Assembly (NCBI RefSeq): GCF_000004195.4 | Contig: NC_030678.2 | Location: 85,658,904-85,722,903 of the forward strand | DNA length: 64,000 nt | DNA from: Xenopus tropicalis | Lineage: Eukaryota; Chordata; Amphibia; Anura; Pipidae | Direction of reading: 5' to 3' | Part shown: piece by piece, positions 1 through 13,000 of the stretch | Layout: each line of letters opens with the position of its first letter | Numbering within the stretch: position 1 is the first letter of the stretch | The notes under the pieces: model-generated | Told to the model about the DNA's origin: nothing | What the model saw: only the letters and a program-made list of their open reading frames with translations | Database searches by the model: none | Position numbers and translations under genes: made by a program

Positions 1-699
1 TGCATTAGGTTTGTAAAATATAGATAGATTACATGCTGTAATCAATAGCTTTGTGTCTATACAACACACACATACATTTTTATATATGTCATTTGTATGT
101 ATAGTAGCATATTTAAAGTCACAGATCTTGAATAATAACAAGGAAGATGATATTATTTAGGTTGTGAGTATGGATCAGAGAACGTGCAATTGATTTTATT
201 GTAATCTTTCACTTATATATATTGTATGGAGATTTTCAAAAACAGCAGGCTGAATAACGCATAGCAACCAATCAGATGTTTGCTCTAAAACAGCTGACCA
301 GTAATTTATGCAGATTGATTTCTATGGGTTAGTAAACTTGTCACAAACTTTGCACATTATAACATTAACCCCAGAATGGTGCTATACAGGCAAGCTAATC
401 ACTGCAGACATCAAGTAAAGTTGTGAGCCTTCAGCCATAATTCCATGCATCTTTCTTATTTAGTATCCTATTTAAAATGAAGCAGAAATACTTGCACCCA
501 TACAAGCTCCTTCCACTTCCGTATACTTGTGCTGAGGGCCAGTATGTCCACCCACACTAAACTAATGCATAATGTGCAAATGGAGACCTGGGCAAGTAAT
601 TTCAGGGTTCCCACAGTGGGTTACATCAATGGCTGCAATGGGCTATAACCATGCAAAGCACACACTAATGCTGTTATTAAGACCTCATTCATTGTCATG

Positions 700-1475
700 C
701 TGAGAGCGTTCATCCCTACTCCGATAAAGAGGGGCCCGGATACCGGGCGTAGCGTAGGAGGAGGGCCCACATGACTGGGCAGGCAATGGGAACGCCGATT
801 GGGCAGCCAGGTCACGGGGGCACCAAGGGTTAAAAAGTGGCAGCGGAAGGAAGGGCCAGACAGTTGCGCGGGAAGGCACCTGGACAAAGAAGACCAGCAG
901 CGGCAGAAAACTCCCACCCACCCTCCCTAGTTGTCATCCCTTTATCTGGAGTTAGTTGGGCTCAATGGGATAGTGATAGGGCCAGGAGGATGTGGGAATG
1001 GGCACAAAGAGGAAGTTTTTCAACAGACTACCCAGAGTAGAGCATTAGTCACAGCGCTGGCGGGTCCCTTGCCAGTCTGCCGGGCACGTTGGTGTGGTTT
1101 GGACAATACTGGACCGTTGGGGCAACCCCTAAGGTGGGTACCCACGGTGATGGTGGATATGTTCAGTTAATTCTCCCAGGGCTTGGTCCCTTGTGGATTG
1201 TTTCCGTTTAAGAGCTATGGTGTGGATATTACAACGCTATGCATGCTCACTGAGCTAGGGGCAAGCGGCTAGTGAGCATTGCTGGCACTTGGAAGGGCAG
1301 ACTGGCAGAGGGCTTACCAAGGCTTACCAAGTCAATTATTACCAACCGTTACAAAGTTTTTGTACGATGTTTATCAATGATACTAACAAACAATGTTTAT
1401 GAATGGTTTTTCTATGTAAATAATAAAGGTTTTCTACATGACTGTTGTACAAATAAAGCTGTGGCCATAACATCC
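700..1475 (+). mobile_element. Possible retroelement 3' end (GC-rich block then AATAAA)
   Basis: A GC-rich stretch (about 720-930 and 1030-1150) sits abruptly in AT-rich intron. It is followed by an AT-rich tail with AATAATAAAGG (about 1420) and ACAAATAAAGCTGTGGCC (about 1450). An AATAAAGCTGTGGC tail is something I associate with DIRS-like elements of frogs, but no tyrosine recombinase or reverse transcriptase motif is visible, so the class is uncertain. Short plus-strand frames (837-1040, 931-1170, 1272-1547) may be decayed remnants. Confidence 0.3.
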
Positions 1476-2100
1476 AACAAAGGTGATGTCACGCGTGGTT
1501 ATTTAGAACAGAGCAAGGGAGAAGTGAGTAATGGGCCATGCCCCTAGTCATGCTAGTTGCAACTTCACCCATTATGAGACTTCTGCCACATTGCACACAA
1601 TTCTAGCACACAACTTGGAACAGAACTGCAATGATGCTGGAAACCATGCAGCTGTATCCTCCAGGAGATGAGTACAACTGCAGAATGTTAACATTAATTC
1701 GTTTTATTCAAACTAATTACCTGTGATGATAGCTACTACACTACCCAGTGTAGCAAGCAACACGCTCATGGTTCTAGTATACAGTTTGCTTTTTCCTAGC
1801 AAAGTTCCAAGATGATGTCACAGTTGTCTGAAGCCTCCCACAGAGATTGTGCATATCCAGATTTCTAATTTCCCTCCACCATAGATGACTGGCATGGTTT
1901 ATTAGGGATTAAACATTACAATATAGACAAACATAAAAAAACACTTTATTATTTTCAAAAGGATTTATTGCCCTGGTTTGTTTGCAGACTAGATAATGAA
2001 TTCTGCAAATATCCAATATGAATAATTCATGTTCATACAGATTTGCCAGCTAGAGAAAATGCCACTTTGAGAACTTTTACACATACACATAATACACCTT

Positions 2101-2364
2101 TCACCCTTTATTTACAACTACATTGTCTGACCTTCCCTTAGTGCAGATCACTCTGTTTTGGAAGCCTTGGAGCATTTGTTGGAGCTTACTTACCATCCTG
2201 GAAGTAACAGAAACTGAATCTTCCACAGCTTCCATGTAATAATGGATAGTTGCAAATAGCCTATCCATGTACGCTGCCAAATCCCACATTATCTGATATT
2301 TGGCCCACAGCCTGGAAACACAGTGCTCAAGGCATTTAGCCAAGGTGGGGTTGTATTTAGTCAA
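2101..2364 (-). other. Unrecognised 87-codon open frame with helical, coding-like composition
   Basis: The minus strand is open for 87 codons. The peptide is rich in Met, Gln, Glu and Val with an amphipathic stretch (MEAVEDSVSVTSRMVSKLQQ) resembling the C-terminal helix of transposon-encoded Myb-like or structural proteins. No splice signals or homologous family could be assigned. It may be a transposon remnant or a chance frame. Confidence 0.2.
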
Positions 2365-2399
2365 TGCAAGTTGCCCTTTACTATAGTGCTCTGTCTGTA

Positions 2400-4320
2400 G
2401 ACCCAGTTTATAATAATATACCTTTCTACCAATAATCTACACACCTTAATATGCCCCGGTTTACTCCATTATCAACACAGCCTGGAGTTTTAGACATAAA
2501 ACCCTTTCAGCCCAATTTCATTTGAATTGGTAAGAGGTTTGGACATAGTTCATGGCCACAATGCCGTTGGGTAATTTGCAATATCTCTTATTAACACACT
2601 TTCTGTCATATATTAAATCCATCTGCAAAATCATAAATAAGATAAATATAGTGTAACTCTAATGTAGAGTTGTGTGTCGATCCAGACTCTATTGTATTAT
2701 TCTAGGAGTTTGAATAAAGAATATAGAGTAAGTAGCATGAATCACTTCTCAGTGACAAATACAGTCTATTAAATTACAAAGCATGCTAGAGTGGTTCAAA
2801 AATTCCACTGACGTACAAATCTGCATGACTGACTTAGATTACCAGATTTCATGGACAATTTTTACCTTTCTTGTTATAACCTACAAAATTATTGAAAATT
2901 ACAAACAAAAAAAATAACTGTCCTGGGGCCAGGTAGTTTGGTACTGTTATTACAAACTGCTTTATTTATTGATACACGGAATCATCAGTAAAAATATCAA
3001 TTTTTCAGAAAGACATGGTTAGATAGAGCGGTAGCAGAGGAAGAAAAAGACAGCAATAGCCTTGAATGAACCCATCAATGGGACTGCACCTCTAGGTGCT
3101 TTAAATTGCTGCATGTTAACTGTCATTTGTGAGCTGCGCTGCCGAAGAAGTAACCTTTATGATAAGGATGAGAGAAGCTTCATCAGACAGTGACTCTGCT
3201 GTAGTTGCCTTATAAACTCATTTCAGCACAAGCTGTCATCTTGTTAAAGACAAGAGAATTGGTGCTGTATAGATCCTCAGAATGTCTAAAGTGATTTAGC
3301 AACAGATAGCATATTAAACTATTACTAGGCGGGTCAGTAGTAATTACATTTTGCAGGTTCAGAGTCTAGAATTGTTTTATGTGACCTTTAAAACCCTCAT
3401 GTGGCCTATTATTAAAGAAAAAAATGTTGCAATAAAAAAAGTTTACTACTTCCCTCAATCAATTAAACACAATTCTACTAATATATGGTAGACTATTAAA
3501 AGCAATGATAAAGATCGATTTTGGTAAGAAAAAGGCAAATGTTTATTAATACACATATGTATATATATCTGATATGCACACCAGTAATGTATAGGTTTCT
3601 CACTGTGCACTATGATAGCATGTATTCTTCTTTTTACAGTCACCACATGCCATGACATGACATGGCATAAAAGAAAATGTGTACCCTGGCGGCTAACCCT
3701 CATAATGATGTGGAGGCAAGTTTTGTGTGCAGTTTCTGACTGCAGCGTGCGGGAAAAAAACCCTGATGGAGACACAGCTTCAAACTGCAATATAAACTTT
3801 TGCCAGATATCCTATATAAACCTGTTATTTATAAAGTGAAGTGTGGACAGGTTTGTTAAACGGAGGAGTAGGGATGTGGTTTGTTTCACCAGAAACACTC
3901 CCAGGAGATGTATTTTCAGCTCCATGCCATCCACATCTGCTTCTTGTTTGTACTCTGGAGAAAAAGCTACATTCACTATAGTACACAATTAAATGAAAAA
4001 AGTGAAAAGGGGTTTTTATTCAACTTGGAGAATTTTTGGCCTCAGCAAAGGGGGAAAAAATCTAAGACTATATAATTTTCTCTAACAAGTTAGGGCATCA
4101 CCTTCCCATTTGACCAACCCCACCATTCTTGGAACAAAGTACATTGGAAGGCCCTTTTAAAACTAGCCCCCAAATCATGATTTAATAATACAGAAAAATG
4201 GCACAGTTCACACATGGATACATTTTCAAAGGCACTATTTAATCATCATTTATTCTTCATTTTTTGGATTGATAGCACAGACATGGGCTTAAAAGTCTAT
4301 AGTGAAATGTCATGCATCTT
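2400..4320. other. AT-rich intron sequence, no gene or clear repeat seen
   Basis: Two short frames of 111 and 75 codons (3455-3839) lie opposite each other and read as low-complexity hydrophobic sequence. They are judged chance frames. Confidence 0.5.
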
Positions 4321-4329
4321 TTATAGGTA

Positions 4330-4396
4330 CAGGTATGGGATCTATTATCTGTAAACCCCAAGTCCCAATAATTCTGTGTAACAGGTTCCATACCTA
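4330..4396 (+). mobile_element. Deletion derivative of the CAGGTATGGGA palindromic MITE
   Basis: It starts CAGGTATGGGATC after a TA and ends GTTCCATACCTA. Only about 67 bp remain between the inverted ends, against about 325 bp in the complete copies at 29451 and 53156. This is one of at least six copies in the window. Confidence 0.6.
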
Positions 4397-4554
4397 TATT
4401 TTATATGGAAAAAAAAAACTTGGAATAAGGGTATACAGTATATCAATGTTTACCAGAATAATGCAGACTGCAGCATGCTGGAAAATGGAGACCTTACATC
4501 ACCCAACTACAAAAGATAAAGTAAGCAGATCTGTAATCAACACTTATAATAAAT

Positions 4555-4555
<1 letters not shown>

Positions 4556-4586
<31 letters not shown>
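4556..4586. repeat. (TA)n microsatellite
   Basis: About 15 uninterrupted TA units. Confidence 0.9.
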
Positions 4587-4590
<4 letters not shown>

Positions 4591-4599
4591 GATCGCTTT

Positions 4600-7545
4600 G
4601 ATTATGTTTTCAATGGGTCCTACCATTTAGCTTAACAAATGATGCATGCTTGCTCAAGTAACAGGAAAAGCAGATCTTATGCTGCTTCTTCAGACACTTC
4701 AACCTTTGGAAGGTTTTTGTCATACCCATTTCACCCCTAGCCATGCCCATTATACCCTGAAAACTCTGATGGCCCCCTTGCTTAACCCCTATTGGTGGCA
4801 TAAATGACTAATGAAAAATAAAGGAGAATTGACAGATGCCCCCTTTCCAGTCTTTCTCTGTTCCTCTCTTCAACTTCACTTTGGCGGAACTTTCTGCTCT
4901 GGACCCTAATGTTTATGATTTTTACTGCTCTGTAATGCAAAATGTGTGCATTTTTGAGGCAATGATACTTCTAAAGGAATATAAAAAAAAGTATAATCTT
5001 CCCCCATAAATGGTCATGAACACTCCTCAATCTCTGAAATCCTCTGCCACAATGACTTCTCAATCCTAACAGCATGGTATTGGGAAGCAATGCAAATAGA
5101 ATGGGTAGATATAACATACAGTAATTGTGCCACACACTGCCCTCTACTGATATATAAATATCACTAAATCCCTCTTTACACAATCATTACCAGGACTCAA
5201 TCAGCACATCAACCAATACAAACATCTCTCACCTAATTTGTAAGCAAGTTATGCTTCTCCTTATTTCTGGCTGCAAAGCTCTGTATAAATAAATAATAAC
5301 TGCTGTAACCGGAGTTACAAGTGTACAAGATATTTGAAGTGAGAAGCACCCAAGTTGTTTCTGACCAATCTCTGTAATTTTCTTCCACTGCTTGAGCACA
5401 GCAGGAGCATTAAATGAAATGCAATACCAAAAACTTAAACGAAATACCATAAAACACATACTGAATTGTTATTTGAAACAGAATATTTTCTGTAGGTATA
5501 CAGGCTTTGTGAATTAAAAGACTCATGGGACACATATTTCTATATTTCATCTTAACTGACCTATCAACTATATGCTATTGTATTAACAACTGATAATTAT
5601 CATATCACTTTATTATATCATTATCATTATGTATCATTATATTATCATATCATTTTAATTATACTGATCCATAATGGCACCCAACAAAAGGCAGATTCAA
5701 TGTAATACTACCTTTGTAAACCATATGGAATGCCTGGAGTGGTGGGGGATGTATGATGGCACACTGGGGTGTACCACTAGAACCACAGTCTGCTGGAGGG
5801 CTTAATTATTTTTAAAGATATACCATTTTACAGTATATGTGCCTGAAGCTTTCCATTTGGTGAGTGGTGAGTAACATTTTACTATGTGGCCCAATAATTT
5901 TTAGATACGCCAATTGGTTGATAGCATGAAACACCAGACGTCCATATATATAGAGGAGTAAGACATGTGGACAGCACAGCCAATAAAACAAGAGTTACAA
6001 TGTATAATCCCAGTGGTGGAAGGCTAATAATGACCAATCATAAATTATGTAACTGATCCATATTAAGTAATGTGTTGCAGTTGCCCACAGCAACCAAACC
6101 ATAATTTAGAACATTCCTGATTTACAGACCAGAGAAGAGGCAAGGCTTACCAAAAACTGGGCAAATTGCAAGCTTCAATGGATTTAACAGGCAAAACATG
6201 AGCCTAAAGGGTTTAGAAACTGAATCATTCAATTTGGGAATATTGAGATAATAATGTAATAAAATGTATATGCTATTGCAGAGCTCATTTTTAAGTAAAA
6301 AAGGGGGGTATATTGTACATGGAGGGTGCTTCTTCTTTTCTACCTATATCAAGTTTAGAAAAAAATGCCCAGAATGTTCTTGACCTGCACTGGTTCCTCA
6401 CAGATTACACTGCACTTTATGGCAGACAATAGTTTGAAGGAAAAATGCTAAATACTAGTATATTTAGGTTTTTGATTCACAAAGTATTAAAATGTTCCAT
6501 AAGGTGATATAATAATATGGTCTGCCCATACAGTGTTTAATATTCATCTTGATATTCTAGGATAATTTATCTGTATTTGGTAAACAACTGAAAAGGTGGA
6601 AAATCAGCAAAAACACCCGAGTATATAATATAATGGCTAAGATCTGAGCACAAGGAACATTTGAGTCAATATTTATAGTTAAACTGTATATCACATTAAA
6701 TCTGTTCTCCATATAAAAAAATAATATTAAAATATCAACAGATACATTGTCATGTACAATACATTTCCAGATTTGAACTATATAATGTAAGCAAAAGCCA
6801 CAAAAGTATGCAAATGTGGTATTTCCAGTATAGTCAACTATTTGCAGTTGGTTTTATCGTTTGTGTTTGTATTAAAAATCGGTTTTGTTACTGTGACTTT
6901 ATAAAGTTCACAAATTTATAGGTGGCATATTTGCATGCAATCTTAAGCAGGGCAAACAGCTGAAATCTACTGAATAGAATCATCTGTAAATTATTTAACA
7001 AAAAGTTTGTACTTGGGATCCTTAAAAATATGAAGAGTTTAAAATTCTACTGCATTGACCGAGGTAAAAAATAACGCTAAGGGTATTATACAAGTGTGCT
7101 TAATTCAGTGAGTGGAAATTGTCACAACTTTCTCTTGAAGGGAAATTTCTCATTTTAGATTATGAGAGTGCTTTGGCCCTTTTCTCTTGGGATGCTTGGG
7201 ACTTAAATTGTGTTGTACCATTTCTTCACAGTTATGGTTTATTTATGTCACTGGTACATGTTAACAGCACTTACTGGTGTCTCTTTTGCAAGAATGTATT
7301 TTAGCTTAGTGGTACAAATTATGTGTATTCATACATACATGCATGCATACACATTGTCATTGTAATGTTTCTTATACGTTTAAAGGTAAAGCCTTTATGT
7401 ATGTATATATGTAAGTATGTATTTTTTTTTATTATGCTACTTATGTATACGCCAATGTACTGCAGAAGAACAAATTCATAGAACAAAGAGGGGTCATTAT
7501 AATAATACTAATAATAAATACAGTTACATTAAAAATGTAGTGCTA
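4600..7545. other. AT-rich intron sequence, no gene seen
   Basis: A TATCAT-rich stretch lies at 5600-5655 and short (ATAC)/(ATGT) runs at 7330-7420. Open frames such as 5229-5459 (minus) and 7119-7304 (plus) show no recognised domain. Confidence 0.5.
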
Positions 7546-7547
7546 GT

Positions 7548-7845
7548 TAGTGATGAGCACATTTTTTTGCCAGGCATGGATTAATGGCAAAATTCCGCAC
7601 TTCGCTGCCAGTCACAAAAATTTGCAGCTACAAAAGACGCCAATTGACTTGGAGTGAGAAAAAAAGCTGCACCCATAAGAAAAATTTGTCACCGAAGAAG
7701 TCGCACTGTAGGAATGAAAAAAATGAGCATTGACTTTAATAAATTTGGAGCAAAAAAAAAGTTGCACAGGTAAGAAAAAATTATTTTTTTTCACCATTCT
7801 GCAAATTTTTCAGCGGTTTCGTGAATTTTCCAGGAAAGAAAAATG
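7548..7845 (+). mobile_element. hAT-type MITE, TAGTGATGAGC family, 3' end lost
   Basis: It begins TAGTGATGAGCAC and continues TTTGCCAGGCATGGATT, the same head as the element at 36367. The far inverted end is missing: GC-rich sequence of another type follows at about 7846. Homopolymer-rich middle with weak repeats. Confidence 0.65.
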
Positions 7846-8085
7846 GGACAGACAGGGTTGGACCTAGGGGTAGGCAGAAGAGGCAACTGCCTAGGGCGTA
7901 AAGGTGGAAGGGGGGTGCCAAGCAGATACCTTTTCTTTCACCTACCACTAGTTCCGGGCCCATTTCCCCCACTACAGTACCCCCCCACCAGTGGCCTTGG
8001 CAACCCCGCCACCTTGTGTGCGCGTGAGCACAGGGGCAGGGGGGATGGTGGGCCAACCCATCTAGGCTTGGCCCGGCACTGGAGA
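7846..8085 (+). mobile_element. GC-rich interspersed repeat fragment inserted next to the hAT MITE
   Basis: GC-rich block running from CAGGGTTGGACCTAGG to GGCTTGGCCCGGCACTG. The two ends are imperfectly complementary, suggesting a MITE. Overlapping open frames on both strands (7781-8136) are caused by its GC content and are not genes. Confidence 0.4.
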
Positions 8086-8159
8086 AAAATTGCTGCAGTT
8101 TCCATTGGTAGACACTGCTTTATAAAAACTAGGTGAAATGTTATGTGTGTGGCCCAAGA

Positions 8160-8990
8160 GGTAGTTTATTATTTAAGAGAGCAAGGGATTATTCTCTCTG
8201 GAGGAATTCAGGGATGGTATTCCAAATGTTAATGAGCTGCAAGGCAGAAAAGCTCAAGGGGGGAAAAAGCAGTAGTAAAGGAAGTGGCCAGAAATGTATG
8301 GAGACACAAGAGCAGATGTATAGTGAGGAGCAGAGGAATTAAGGTCTTTGAAGGTTATGAGGAGGAGTTTATAAATTATTCTTTGTTTTATGGGAATCCA
8401 TGATAAGGACTTTATCGGGGGGGGCTGTATTCTCTTGGATGAGCATCTTAGATGTTGCTTGCTAAAAAACGCACAGATTTTGGCAATACTTGTGTAAGGA
8501 GAAGTAAACAATTGGACAGTGGTATTAACATGGTCAGAGAATAAGAGCAAGAAGTATAAACTAGACATAGAGCTAAGTTGACAGGTTTAATGAACATGCC
8601 ATTAGAAGACATGGTAAAGATGGGAAGGAGGACCATGTTAATTTGGAAAAATAATCAGTTCATTTTTGTTCATCCAGTTGGGGATTGCTAAGAGGCAATT
8701 AGACATAGTCTCAGATTTAGCTGATAATGAAGGGGTTGATAAATATATCTGGATTTGGACATCATTAACATACAGATGATATTTAAAACAAATGAATGCA
8801 TAAGATATCCCAAATACATATATATATATGTATTTATATATATATAAGGAAACTAACATTGGACAAAGTACAGAGCCTTGTGACACCCCTACATTTAGAG
8901 GAATGCAGTAGGTGATGAGGTTTTGTTAGAATGGTAAGAGAGCCAGGATGTAGCCTGATTTTGAATACCAGCACATGTTTTTAACAGAAG
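8160..8990 (-). mobile_element. L2-like LINE fragment with decayed reverse transcriptase
   Basis: The minus-strand conceptual translation runs, in order: a piece like ATSWLSYHSNKTSSPTAF, SQGSVLCPMLVSLY (family PQGSVLGP), FKYHLYVNDVQIQIYLSTP (family FKYHLYADDTQIYLSTP, the catalytic YADD motif), a SNCLLAIPNWMNKN piece, then SLSWIPIKQRIIYKLLL, FKDLNSSAPHY and LINIWNTIPEFLQRE. This is the same C-terminal domain as the LINE at 23.9-25.0 kb. Frameshifts, stops, the YVND change and a TA-repeat insertion near 8815-8850 inside the polymerase region show it is dead. The 5' end and the 3' UTR are missing. Confidence 0.8.
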
Positions 8991-9518
8991 ACTTGTCCTT
9001 CCAGCCCAACAAGCCAAGTATCTCAAATCAACCTGTTGACTGGTTGCGTTTAGGTTAGATACAGATGATTGAATAGACCTGTAGCAAATGTTGTTCCTTT
9101 TATTACATAACCCCCATAATATGAAAAAAAGTAATAAAAAATTAAACACTATTTGTCAAACAGGCTTATTTTAAATATGTAAAGTAGGTGTATTCAGTGT
9201 GAAAGAGGTAGACTTACATTCAAAGCATATTAAATAATTAAAGCAACACCTAATGGTGTATCCTTCTTAGCTCTGAATTTTATATACACCAGAGAAGGAA
9301 TTTTAAAATGATTCCATTTGAAAGAGGTAACATAATATGCATTCCCCAACAGTACATATTTGTTCCCCGGTGTCTTGACCTTTATGGAGTCATTGGACAG
9401 ATTCCCAATAGATTTGGTAGAAAAAAAACACCACACATGCATTTATGTTTACAATATATATTTACAATTAATCCACCACAAGACATAACAGTTATATTTT
9501 AAGGGTCTGTTCCCAGAG

Positions 9519-9561
9519 CATCTATCTATCTGTCTTTCTGTCTGTCTGTCTATCTATCTGT
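9519..9561. repeat. (TCTA/TCTG)n microsatellite
   Basis: Mixed TCTA and TCTG units with one TTTC interruption. Confidence 0.85.
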
Positions 9562-9956
9562 CTCCTCAAGAAATCCTTACTTTTACCACAGCAAAATATT
9601 CTTTATGCAAGTCCCCTTAAATTCTTCCACTGCCACCCTTATTCTTTTTCCATTGCTGTGATGTAGCAGCAGCAGGTAGTTTCTACTGTGTTGTTTGTCA
9701 GGGAGATTCCTGCGTAGAGGCAGTGGTGTAGAGGCAGACTGATCCTGAATGAAAATCAATATGTTTGGGGTTTTTCCCTGCAGAAAGCAAATGACTTTAG
9801 ACAAGTGGTTTAGTGTGCGCCAGGGATACATCACATTTGGGAAATGGATTTTAGATGGAACCACACTGTTAAACCGAGAACAGTAACACAACGGTGGTAC
9901 TGATTCCCTTAGACAAATATAGCATCATTGCATCTCTTTTTTTTAAACTTACCCTT

Positions 9957-9957
9957 A

Positions 9958-9991
<34 letters not shown>

Positions 9992-10018
9992 TATGTATAT
10001 GTGTATATATATATATAT
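9957..10018. repeat. Compound (GT)n(AT)n microsatellite
   Basis: About 12 GT units followed by ATAT/GTAT variants. Confidence 0.9.
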
Positions 10019-10019
10019 A

Positions 10020-13000
10020 GTATGCTGAATTCAAATAAACAAGAATACCCTTATACATGAAATAGAACAGTTCATTATTGTGCTTTATAATATATAAATA
10101 CATTGGTTCCTTACTGGGATTTTTAGTGTGTGTGTGTGAGCGTGAGTGTAGATAGACATATATATATGACCAGCTGCTTCTTTTGCTGTCTCAGGTCCCC
10201 TCCCTCCAGGCACATCAGTCAATACTGCCTTCTGGCTCGCTTCCATTGTGATAGCCTGTCTACCTCTTAGCTATAGAGTAGCTGCAAACTGTGCCAACAC
10301 TCCTGTGTCTGCAGAGTGCAGAATTGCAACAGTGATAAAAAAAATCTAATACACTTGGTTTAGATGAGTAATTTATACCGCTCATATGATTAATTAAAAG
10401 ATAAAAGCCTGTTAGTGGAGTTGCTATAACATGACATTCTTCTCCGCGTTATTTCAGATGAGCTTTATCCTACTCTGGATCTCAGTAACACATTTTAGTT
10501 ACATATCTGAACAGAACCTTTTTGTCACATACCATGTATTTAATGCTAATAATGTCAAACAGTTATAGAATAATAGTGACACACAGAGGTTGCTGATATC
10601 ATATCAGAAGAACAGAGAATTTCTATTGCATTCTTTAATACTGGGGCAACAATCTATAACAGATGGATTACTTATAATGTTCTGTTCACCAATTGTTCTG
10701 GGTTATAACTTAGAAGAAACGAAAAATATATTTGGTTTTTATGTAGTTATCTCCAACATAGGTTTTGCTAATGTTTTATGTCAGTATATCACATATTCAG
10801 TAAACAATAATAGACCCATTTACGTGGTAAATGTACGCTCAGCAAGAGGTACCTACATTTGCAGAATATATGCCATCTCAGAGTTGTGATGCTTCTTAAT
10901 CACTGATTTATAATGCACCTTTGTCCATTTAGTCAGACAGTAAGATATAAAGTACTACACAAGTTTTTAACCTCTTGCCACCTAGATATTACTTGTCCTT
11001 CGTGCAATGTAAAAAATTAGAATCCTTTTACATATATCTTACTCTAAAGGAAAGATTATATATCATAAGAATAAATTAGAAAATTGTAAAACGTGAATTA
11101 GAATGGTGCTAAAATACAAATATATTAGATGTCCAAGGAAAGTGCTGTTTCCAGTATTTATTGACTAATGATAAAAGTAGTCTATTTCTGTCTGGTTTTC
11201 CTTTCCCATATTATTTCCAATTAAACAAAAAGCCAATAAAGTCATAACTGATACAATTATTAATAAGGCAGAGAGAAAGAGGAAGAGTGTCAGACAAAAA
11301 AAATCCACAAAGGGGTGGCAATATACTACTATGTTATCTTCGGCAAAAAGCAAAGATGCTTGGGCTTCCTCTCTCGATGCCTTTGAGCAGAAGTGAGGCA
11401 ATTATTTAATAGCAGGGGGAGCTGTTTTGCTAAATGGCTCATTGTAAATAAAAATAAAAACTGAAATTTAAGTTATTTCAAAGACTCCTACAATTTAATA
11501 GGCTCAATAGAAGTTTTTACAGCATAGATTTAGAGGGGATTTAGGCAAAGACAGAAGATTGGGAACAATGTATGTAGAGAGAGATGTAAGTATAGGGTCA
11601 CATGGAGAAAAAAAGGGACTGGGAATGGGTGTCATAGAATGTTTAGCGATGTGGTGGGGGCAAATATATATGAAACAAAGCAAAATACAATTTTTAAAGA
11701 ATTATTTTCGAAAATATTTAATTTGCTATTTAACAATGTACACAGCAATAGGGTAATAGCAAAAGATTTTAATTAAACATTGTTGGTATTATAGGGAAAC
11801 AGCTGTGCCAAAAATATCCTATTTTCCTAAATCATTAACATTTTTCTTAAAGAAAAGTTTTGCAACTCAGACTAAAACCATATTTACTTATGTATGCTAC
11901 ATGCAAGAATTTCAGCCATTATTTGATATACACCTGTGTCTCTGTTCCCACAAATGCTAAGCCGTATCATAAACCGCATTAACAGAGACCACAATGGCGC
12001 AACAACTACTATTTAATACATAATGGTATATCAAGGATCATAGCCAGCAATATATTACAAAGTTTAGACTCTCAAAGTTTTGTAGGAAGAAAAATAACAT
12101 TGCAGTAGGGCAAAATAAATTAGGGGATTAATGCAAATAATCAAAAATGATGTTTTTGAGTTAAATATAATACATTTTGTTTTAGTGTTTAATGGGACTG
12201 TGTGAAATTTATACTGAATTTTAGAAAAAAGTATTCTGTTTTTAATAAGAAAAAAATAAATAGATGAGGGACATTAAGAAAGAAAGAAGGATTAGTTCAT
12301 GATAAAAAAGGATTGTGATTATCTTGGTCTTGCATGACAAATTGTATCCAAATGCCACTAGTACTTTCAAAAATGCAATGTATAAAAACAGTTTGAGAAA
12401 ATACCATTCCACTTTTTTTCTTTTTTTTGTTTTGTCTTTGTCTCCTGTGTATTTCTGTCCTCTCTGTTGTCACCGCAGTGTTCCACAGGTTGGAAAATAA
12501 TGTTCGACATCCATCAGAGATGAGTACTAAAGCTATGCTCTATTATTTTGTTGGTCTCAGAAGAAGCAGAAAGACAATAACATTCTGGGCAGCAGCCAGA
12601 TTTAACAATGGCAGGTCCTTACCATCCAGAGAAAACTCAGTCTGGCAGTCATGCAAGTCCCATTGGTCTTTTAAAACATTGACAAAGAAAAAAACATTTC
12701 TTTTTGCTTTCTTGGGCAAAAAGTACCATATGTTTAATATTTTATTAATATATCATATATCATATATTCTTTAACTGTGCATAGTCACTGTCATATTTGT
12801 TCTGAAAATCTTAACATCTACTAGACCAGTATGTATATAGTTGGTCAAAGTAGTGTCACCTCATTTTATAACATTAACTTATTGCTGTCATTCTATCCTG
12901 CACCTCTGCTGTGAAACAAATACATGAATCCACCACTCTTTATTTGAAATTAATATTTATCATATAACCTCCAGCTTCACAGTGTAATGTCTCATGATGA

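Noticed and set aside
9583..9891. 102-codon minus-strand frame in unique sequence
   Set aside because: No recognised motif or splice signals; composition ordinary.
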